Source: Butyrivibrio sp. UBA3740
GTDB lineage: Bacteria; Bacillota; Clostridia; Lachnospirales; Lachnospiraceae
Direction: 5' to 3'
DNA length: 10,572 nt
NCBI GenBank assembly: GCA_002372465.1
Contig: DFGW01000111.1
Location: 1-10,572 of the forward strand
Part shown: positions 5,797 through 10,572 of the stretch, piece by piece
Layout: each line of letters opens with the position of its first letter
Position numbering within the stretch: position 1 is the first letter of the stretch
The notes under the pieces: generated by a model
Databases searched by the model: none
What the model was told of the DNA's origin: nothing
Seen by the model: the letters and a program-made list of their open reading frames with translations, nothing else
Program-made: the position numbers and the translations under genes

Positions 5797-7542
5797 ATGG
5801 GATTTGTGCGACACTCCTTTAAAAGACAGATATTTGTGGTGTTTCTGGCAGTAACTCTTTTCCTGGTAATATTCGGTGGAATCCTGACAGTTCAGGGCTT
5901 TCAGGCAAGGGTGGTCTCGGACTACGGGAAAATGGACGCCCAGCAGGAAGAGCTGGTGAGAGAGCGAATAAACTATGTCCTTCAGAAATCAGAGGATACG
6001 CTGGATGCCATATCAAAGGATGACGTTCTAAGGAACGCCTTCTTTAAGGGCAGGAAAAACTCTTTGGAGATTTACTCATCTCTTTATGAGGCAACTAAGG
6101 AGGCCAGGGAGTTTTCAGTAGTTGACCTCTATATCGGCAGCCGGTGTATGTACAGCACCAGGAGCGGATATAAGTCAGAGTCCCTTCCGGAATATTATTC
6201 AGTTTTAAACGAGGCAAAAAGTAGCGCGGGTAAGACGGTCTATGCCCTGGATCCCGGAAACGCCACTGAAAGCGGAACAGCTCTTTTGATCGCCAGGCAG
6301 ATCATCAATAAGGACGAGCCGGGATATGCGGTGATAAGGATAGAGCAAAATGACTTAAAGGAGCTTCTTGGGGGTTCCCTTAATTCAAGGGATGGCTTCA
6401 TGCTGACAGACAGGCACCTTAGGCCCTTTTGCATGATGGGGGCAACTGAAGACGGAAGCATTCTGTCAGGGATAAGGAAAAACCTTTTTGAGGGAAAGCT
6501 TTATACCGACGGCTTTAGAAGCAACATATATATGACAGAGCTTGGGGAAACAGGGCTTCTGAGCATCTATGTGACTCCGCCTGCCCTGGATGAGACGGCG
6601 GTGAGAGCCGGGTATCAGATCATAATGCTGCTGGCCATCATCAGCGTTATCGTCTGCCTCATTGTTGCCAACAGAATGAGTAACTATGTCTCGAAGCCCA
6701 TAGGCACCCTGGCTGCGGGAATGAGCCGGTTCAGGAACGGCGACTTTGACGCCAAGATAGAGCTGGAGAGAGAGGATGAGTTCGAGGAGCTGGCAGTGGG
6801 ATTTAACAAGATGACTACCCAGCTTAAGGAGACCATGGAGGAGCGTGTGGCCGCCGAGAGAAAGGTCAACGAGACCAGGATTGAGATGATGCAGGCGCAG
6901 CTAAATCCCCACTTTCTGTACAACACCTTAGACACCATAAAGTGGGTGGCAAAGGCAAACCATGTGCCTGAAGTGGCCACAATGTCCGCATCCCTGGCGG
7001 GGATCCTAAGGACAAGCATCTCTCAGAACCAGTTTGTAAGACTTTCTGAAGAGATAAAGCTAATCGAGAACTACTGTGAGATCCAGAGGATCAGGTTTGA
7101 CGATAAGTTTGACATCACCATAGATATTCCGGATGAGGTCATGGAGGCAATCATCCCGAAACTGATATTGCAACCCATCGTAGAGAATGCGATAATCCAT
7201 GGAATGGACGATATGGAAGACGGTCACATTTATGTGGCAGCCATCCGGGAAAAGAAATCTGATGGAAATGCAGATCTTTTGAAGATCTCTGTCCAGGATA
7301 ACGGCAAAGGCATCAGTGATGAGATGATGACAGCCCTCAACAACGATGACCCTGAGACTCTTAAGGGGCACCTTGGACTTAACAATGTAAATACCATCAT
7401 AAGGCTCTACTACGGTAAGGAGTACGGAGTCATTGCCGTAAGGCCCACTGAGGGCGGAACGGTGATGATCGTTACTCTTCCCTATTCTGAGGAAATCCCG
7501 GAAAGGGAAGCAGAAGCAAAAGAGCCTTTGGAGACAGACTAA
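5797..7542 (+). CDS. YesM-type sensor histidine kinase
   Basis: 581 residues from the ATG at 5797. I prefer this start to the GTG at 5791 (583 residues), because AAGGAG (5784-5789) is seven bases from the ATG and only one from the GTG. One helix (about 10-30), an extracellular sensor region (about 35-268) and a second helix (about 274-292) lead to a HAMP domain (about 293-347), then the His_kinase domain with phospho-acceptor His372 in QLNPHFLYNTL. The HATPase region has N-box LQPIVENAIIHG (458-469), DNGKG (501-505) and GHLGLNN (524-530). This is the YesM/LytS-like architecture paired with AraC-type regulators in Firmicutes. It autophosphorylates on His and passes phosphate to the regulator encoded next. 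The upstream binding lipoprotein likely docks on its extracellular part. The glutamate-rich C-terminal tail (about 565-581) is variable and probably unstructured. Confidence 0.93.
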   Translation: MGFVRHSFKRQIFVVFLAVTLFLVIFGGILTVQGFQARVVSDYGKMDAQQEELVRERINYVLQKSEDTLDAISKDDVLRNAFFKGRKNSLEIYSSLYEATKEAREFSVVDLYIGSRCMYSTRSGYKSESLPEYYSVLNEAKSSAGKTVYALDPGNATESGTALLIARQIINKDEPGYAVIRIEQNDLKELLGGSLNSRDGFMLTDRHLRPFCMMGATEDGSILSGIRKNLFEGKLYTDGFRSNIYMTELGETGLLSIYVTPPALDETAVRAGYQIIMLLAIISVIVCLIVANRMSNYVSKPIGTLAAGMSRFRNGDFDAKIELEREDEFEELAVGFNKMTTQLKETMEERVAAERKVNETRIEMMQAQLNPHFLYNTLDTIKWVAKANHVPEVATMSASLAGILRTSISQNQFVRLSEEIKLIENYCEIQRIRFDDKFDITIDIPDEVMEAIIPKLILQPIVENAIIHGMDDMEDGHIYVAAIREKKSDGNADLLKISVQDNGKGISDEMMTALNNDDPETLKGHLGLNNVNTIIRLYYGKEYGVIAVRPTEGGTVMIVTLPYSEEIPEREAEAKEPLETD

Positions 7543-7551
7543 GGAAAAGAC

Positions 7552-8319
7552 ATGACAAAAGTACTGATAGTTGATGACGAGAAATACGTGAGAATGGGAA
7601 TAAAAAACGACACTGACTGGTCCCTTATAGGGTGCGAGGTTGTTGCGGAGGCATCAAACGGGCAGGAAGCCCTTGCCATGGCGGAGGAGTACAGGCCTGA
7701 CCTTGTGGTATCTGATATCAGAATGCCCAAGATGGACGGAATACAGCTGGCCGAAAAGCTTATAGAGAGATACCCAAATACAAAGGTGATCTTTCTGACC
7801 GCCTACAACGAGTTCGAATATGCAAGACAGGCCATAAGGATAGGGGTATCCGACTACCTTTTAAAGCCATTTAAGGACGGTGAGCTGGAGGCCTCCATCC
7901 AAAGGCTCCTCCATCTTCATCCCAACGCACCTGCTTCGTCAAAAGAGCTTGAGGACAACCTTATACCTCTTAAGAAGAAGGAGGATATCACAAACCGTTA
8001 TGTCCAGACAGCCATAACCTATATCGAAGAGCACTTTGCCGAGATGGACTTTAGTGTGTCGGGCCTAGCAGAATCCATGGGTGTAAGCGACGGTCACATC
8101 AGCAGGCTCTTTAAAGCAGAGACCGATATCAGCATTAACAACTACCTGACCAAGTACCGCATCAGGATGGCAATGGATTATTTAAAAGACGTACAGGTCA
8201 AGGTATACGAGGTTGCTGAGAAGGTGGGATACCAGGATATTGCCTATTTCTCCAATACTTTTAAAAAGCTTGTGGGACGCACCCCCTCCGATTATCAGAC
8301 CAAGGGTCTTATGGAATGA
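7552..8319 (+). CDS. YesN-type response regulator (REC + AraC HTH)
   Basis: A 255-residue DNA-binding regulator. The receiver domain (about 1-120) carries the acidic pair D8/D9, phospho-acceptor D55 in VVSDIRMPKMDG, T83 and K105 in DYLLKP. A linker (about 121-148) leads to an AraC-type double helix-turn-helix (about 149-252), with SVSGLAESMGVSDGHISRLFK as the first helical motif and the characteristic VAEKVGYQDIAYFSNTFKKLVGRTPSDY block. The protein is much shorter than the ~500-residue YesN proteins, because no long middle domain is present. AAGGA (7541-7545) overlaps the kinase stop, six bases before the ATG, so the pair is one unit. It probably activates the transporter genes downstream, whose promoter is preceded by a 20-bp direct repeat. 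Confidence 0.94.
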   Translation: MTKVLIVDDEKYVRMGIKNDTDWSLIGCEVVAEASNGQEALAMAEEYRPDLVVSDIRMPKMDGIQLAEKLIERYPNTKVIFLTAYNEFEYARQAIRIGVSDYLLKPFKDGELEASIQRLLHLHPNAPASSKELEDNLIPLKKKEDITNRYVQTAITYIEEHFAEMDFSVSGLAESMGVSDGHISRLFKAETDISINNYLTKYRIRMAMDYLKDVQVKVYEVAEKVGYQDIAYFSNTFKKLVGRTPSDYQTKGLME

Positions 8320-8330
8320 TAAAGGATTTC

Positions 8331-8370
8331 TAAACAAAATGTTAAAAATCTACAAAAAATGTCAGAATTG
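8331..8370 (+). promoter_or_regulatory. Tandem 20-bp direct repeat, candidate operator for the AraC-type regulator
   Basis: Bases 8331-8350 and 8351-8370 match at 14 of 20 positions. The core AAAATGT(T/C)A occurs at 8336-8344 and 8356-8364, two helical turns apart, directly upstream of a -35 box. AraC-type activators commonly bind such direct repeats. The A-rich composition weakens the statistical case. Confidence 0.5.
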
Positions 8371-8396
8371 TCTTCTGCAAATAAAAAACTGATAAC
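8368..8396 (+). promoter_or_regulatory. Promoter of the binding protein-permease transporter genes
   Basis: TTGTCT (8368-8373) and GATAAC (8391-8396) are separated by 17 bases. Each matches the sigma-A consensus at four of six positions, which suits an activator-dependent promoter. Transcription would start near 8403, at the base of the leader hairpin. Confidence 0.55.
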
Positions 8397-8401
8397 ACTA
8401 C

Positions 8402-8441
8402 AATGTAGTTAACATGAAACAACGTGTTAACTACATTTTTT
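8402..8441 (+). terminator. Hairpin with T-tract in the leader of the transporter genes
   Basis: AATGTAGTTAACATG (8402-8416) pairs with CGTGTTAACTACATT (8423-8437) over 15 pairs including one G-U, with loop AAACAA and six Ts (8436-8441). It is AT-rich but has terminator form. It can end the kinase/regulator transcript; if the promoter at 8368 is real, it also forms at the very 5' end of the transporter mRNA as attenuator or stabiliser. It contains two GTTAAC palindromes. Confidence 0.65.
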
Positions 8442-8469
8442 GTTGCACGTAATTAAAGGAGGGTTAGAA

Positions 8470-9894
8470 GTGAAAAAGAAAGTATTATCTACAATCTTAA
8501 CATTCACAATGGTTGTTTCAGCACTGGCCGGTTGCGGATCAGCAGCTGCACCAACAGCAACAACCACAGACACACAGGCAACAACATCTGACGCAGGAAC
8601 AGCTACAGACGGGGCAGCAGCAGAGACAGCAACAGAGGCCGCAGCACCTGCAGCTGAGCTTACAGGAATTGATGCCATCATCGCTGAGGCAGAAGGCATG
8701 ACAATGGAAGAGCTTGCCAAGAAAGCCATCGAAGAGTCAAACGGCAAGACCTTCTACGGCGTAGGTAACAGTAGCCGTGGTAAATCAGCACTTCCTGTAT
8801 TCATCGAGTACTTACAGACAATCGATCCATCTTACTCAATGGAGTTTGAGTGGCAGCAGCCAAAGAACAACAAGATCTTCGAGCAGCTTACATCCGATTC
8901 CCTCAAGAGCGAAGGCACATTTGCCATGACTCTTATCCAGGATGGTAACCAGATCCAGTCAAAGATGGTTGATACAGATATCCTTAAGACCTTCGTTCCC
9001 AAGGAGTGGGCTGAGGCAAACGGAACAACAGCAGATGCATACACTGGCTTCCTTCCACTTCAGACACTGAACAAGGTATTCATGTACAACAACACTGGCT
9101 CAGCACAGTTCACAAACTGCTGGGACTTCGTATATGAAGGCTCACATCCTCTTTTCATGGGTGTTGACTCTGAAATCGTAGGAAAGAACTTCCTTATGAT
9201 GCTCACAGAGGATAAGTACGCTACATGGCTTAAGGAAGCATATGACAAGCTTGACGACACAAAGAAGGCATACTTCGAGCCTGTAGTACAGGAGATGCAG
9301 GCAGATGCAAGCGACCTTGGCCTTGGTGCAAACGGCGCTTATGCTCTTGCATGGATCAAGCTCTGGGTTAACAACTACAACGAGCAGACTGATGACGGCC
9401 CTATCTGCAACACCCTTGTAGATGCTTCAGCTAAGGATCAGTCAGGACTTTTGGTTTACTCAAAGCTCCGTTCAGTTGAGGAGTCAGCAACAGTATCAGT
9501 TAACAACATCAATGTAGCAGCTTACCAGGATGGCTACACAGGAATCGGCGGATATGGTTACTGCCACTACCTGTTCCTTACAAAGAACTCTCCACTTCCT
9601 TGGACTGCATGTGCATTCATCGCTTACATGACATGTACAGAGGCTGGTTTCGAAGCCTGGGGTAAGGACATGGGTGGATATTCATCCAATCCTAACGTAG
9701 CAAAAGAGATCGAGGAGACATTCCATCACTCACAGGGTGGCGGAGACGAGTTCCCTGCAAAGAACGACCGTGGATATGACTGGTGGACAACAGACGGCGA
9801 GCTGGTTTTAGAGGATCCTGTTTACTGTTCAGAGGTATCCTTCTCAGTAGGAAGCTGGATCGACGTGCTTGATCACTACGCTCCCGGAGAATAA
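8470..9894 (+). CDS. Extracellular solute-binding lipoprotein of an iron/AfuABC-type ABC transporter
   Basis: 474 residues from a GTG at 8470, chosen because AAAGGAGGG (8455-8463) ends six bases before it and a signal peptide begins there; an in-frame TTG at 8440 lies in the leader hairpin. The signal peptide ends in the lipobox LAGC with Cys22. A low-complexity Ala/Thr linker (about 24-56) tethers the binding domain (about 58-474). The following gene is an AfuB/iron-type permease, so this protein should capture a small solute outside the cell and deliver it to that permease. The ligand is not recognisable; relatives of the neighbouring components handle ferric iron, phosphonates, polyamines or sugar phosphates. 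The protein has only three arginines, all encoded by CGT, unlike the AGA/AGG-rich genes upstream, which suggests very high expression. Confidence 0.88.
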   Translation: MKKKVLSTILTFTMVVSALAGCGSAAAPTATTTDTQATTSDAGTATDGAAAETATEAAAPAAELTGIDAIIAEAEGMTMEELAKKAIEESNGKTFYGVGNSSRGKSALPVFIEYLQTIDPSYSMEFEWQQPKNNKIFEQLTSDSLKSEGTFAMTLIQDGNQIQSKMVDTDILKTFVPKEWAEANGTTADAYTGFLPLQTLNKVFMYNNTGSAQFTNCWDFVYEGSHPLFMGVDSEIVGKNFLMMLTEDKYATWLKEAYDKLDDTKKAYFEPVVQEMQADASDLGLGANGAYALAWIKLWVNNYNEQTDDGPICNTLVDASAKDQSGLLVYSKLRSVEESATVSVNNINVAAYQDGYTGIGGYGYCHYLFLTKNSPLPWTACAFIAYMTCTEAGFEAWGKDMGGYSSNPNVAKEIEETFHHSQGGGDEFPAKNDRGYDWWTTDGELVLEDPVYCSEVSFSVGSWIDVLDHYAPGE

Positions 9895-9920
9895 GTAAAA
9901 AGACATTTTGAAGTGTTTAA

Positions 9921-9948
9921 GGGGATGGAGCCATCTGGTTCCATCCCT
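9921..9948 (+). promoter_or_regulatory. Intercistronic hairpin between binding protein and permease genes
   Basis: GGGATGGA (9922-9929) pairs with TCCATCCC (9940-9947), extended by a G-U pair and flanked by a further G-T. No T-tract follows (TAAATAAG), so it is unlikely to terminate. Such hairpins after binding-protein genes usually protect the upstream mRNA and lower expression of the permease. Confidence 0.6.
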
Positions 9949-9970
9949 AAATAAGAGGAGACAAGACAAC

Positions 9971-10572
9971 ATGCAGACAATCGCAAAACCAGACAAAAGT
10001 GCGATTTTCAAAAATAAGGTTAAGACATGGTTTTCCCAGCCTCAGAACATAATACTTTTGCTGTTTGGGATTGTTCTGACCTTCAGTACTGTCGCACCTA
10101 TCGTTGCAATCGTAAAGGATACCTTCAGTATCCACCCCGGAACCATTGACCAGCACTTAACCGGCAGGGTTACCGGATACACCATCGTAAACTACATAGA
10201 TCTTTTCACCAGCAGACTTGCAAAGACAAATCTCTGGATCCCGCTTTTAAATACAGTAATTCTTTCTGTATTAACCTGCTTCATATCCATATTGTTTGGT
10301 GGACTTTTCGCATTCCTGGTAACAAGAACTGATATGAAGTTCAAGAAGTACTTAAGCTCCATCTTTATTTTCCCTTACATCATGCCTCAGTGGACACTGG
10401 CTGTTGTATGGCAGCACATGTTCTACTCCAACAAGGTAACAGGAACTTCTGACGGACTTCTTGCAGCAATATTCAATATCTACTTCCCACACTGGTGGTG
10501 TCAGGGAGCTTTCCCAAGTGCCATGGTTTTAGGCCTTCATTATGCACCCTTTGCCTACATCCTCATCGGCGG
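9971..10572 (+). CDS. Iron/AfuB-type ABC transporter permease (partial, 3' end outside window)
   Basis: An open frame from the ATG at 9971 (AGAGGAG at 9954-9960, ten bases upstream) gives 200 residues and runs off the window edge without a stop. The protein starts MQTIAKPDKSAIFKNK, has a first helix at about 27-48, an extracellular segment (about 49-87), helices at about 90-116 and 126-149, and a further helix starting near 183. The stretch FPYIMPQWTLAVVWQHMF (134-151) and the pattern of helices fit the first half of the fused two-part permeases of the FbpB/AfuB/PotB-like superfamily, which normally reach 500-600 residues. It would form the membrane channel for the solute captured by the preceding lipoprotein; an ATPase gene is expected further downstream. 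Confidence 0.88.
   Translation, partial: MQTIAKPDKSAIFKNKVKTWFSQPQNIILLLFGIVLTFSTVAPIVAIVKDTFSIHPGTIDQHLTGRVTGYTIVNYIDLFTSRLAKTNLWIPLLNTVILSVLTCFISILFGGLFAFLVTRTDMKFKKYLSSIFIFPYIMPQWTLAVVWQHMFYSNKVTGTSDGLLAAIFNIYFPHWWCQGAFPSAMVLGLHYAPFAYILIG

Noticed and set aside
8440..8469. Upstream TTG start for the second binding protein, giving 484 residues
   Set aside because: The TTG lies in the hairpin T-tract without a ribosome binding site, and the added residues would spoil the signal peptide. GTG at 8470 has AAAGGAGGG at ideal spacing.
8513..8701. Gln-rich open frame within the Ala/Thr linker region
   Set aside because: It is an out-of-frame reading of the repetitive GCA/ACA codons of the lipoprotein linker and has no ribosome binding site.
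1..10572. CRISPR array, insertion sequence or prophage
   Set aside because: No regularly spaced repeats, transposase, terminal inverted repeats or phage genes are visible on either strand.

Overview
The window reads as chromosomal DNA of an anaerobic low-to-mid GC Firmicute, most likely a Lachnospiraceae member (Butyrivibrio/Roseburia-like). The evidence is strong AGGAGG-type ribosome binding sites, frequent AGA/AGG arginine codons, a tRNA gene without an encoded CCA, LytTR/DUF3021 and YesM/YesN gene types, and protein styles typical of that family. No species call is possible from the sequence alone.

Left part (1-2753): the first 128 bases are the minus-strand N-terminus of a probable SLC13/ArsB-like anion permease, with a good promoter in the divergent gap. 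Rightward from that gap run a stand-alone LytTR DNA-binding regulator and a four-helix DUF3021 membrane protein. After an intrinsic terminator and a perfect 11-bp inverted repeat come an ABC ATPase and its ABC-2 permease. This looks like a LytTR regulatory system: a regulator, a membrane partner that probably restrains it, and a small exporter as likely target.

Middle (2754-3132): a GC-rich cluster of small hairpins and a long bidirectional terminator lie between the convergent permease gene and a minus-strand tRNA-Arg(CCU), which has its own well-spaced promoter.

Right part (3133-10572): a compact array of overlapping or nearly touching genes encodes a membrane GGDEF protein with an extracellular sensor region, a solute-binding lipoprotein of the AfuA/HptA type, a YesM-type histidine kinase and a YesN-type (REC-AraC) response regulator. 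The last three match the layout of three-component sensing systems such as staphylococcal HptA-HptS-HptR, in which a binding protein reports an external ligand to the kinase. Downstream, behind its own promoter and a leader hairpin, lie a highly expressed-looking solute-binding lipoprotein and the start of an AfuB/iron-type ABC permease cut off by the window edge. A 14/20 tandem 20-bp direct repeat sits just upstream of the -35 box of that transporter and is a good candidate operator for the response regulator. The proposed model is that the ligand is sensed by the first binding protein, signalled through kinase and regulator, and imported by the second binding protein and its permease. The GGDEF protein, whose signature is degenerate (GGDVF), is an unusual extra sensory member of the operon.
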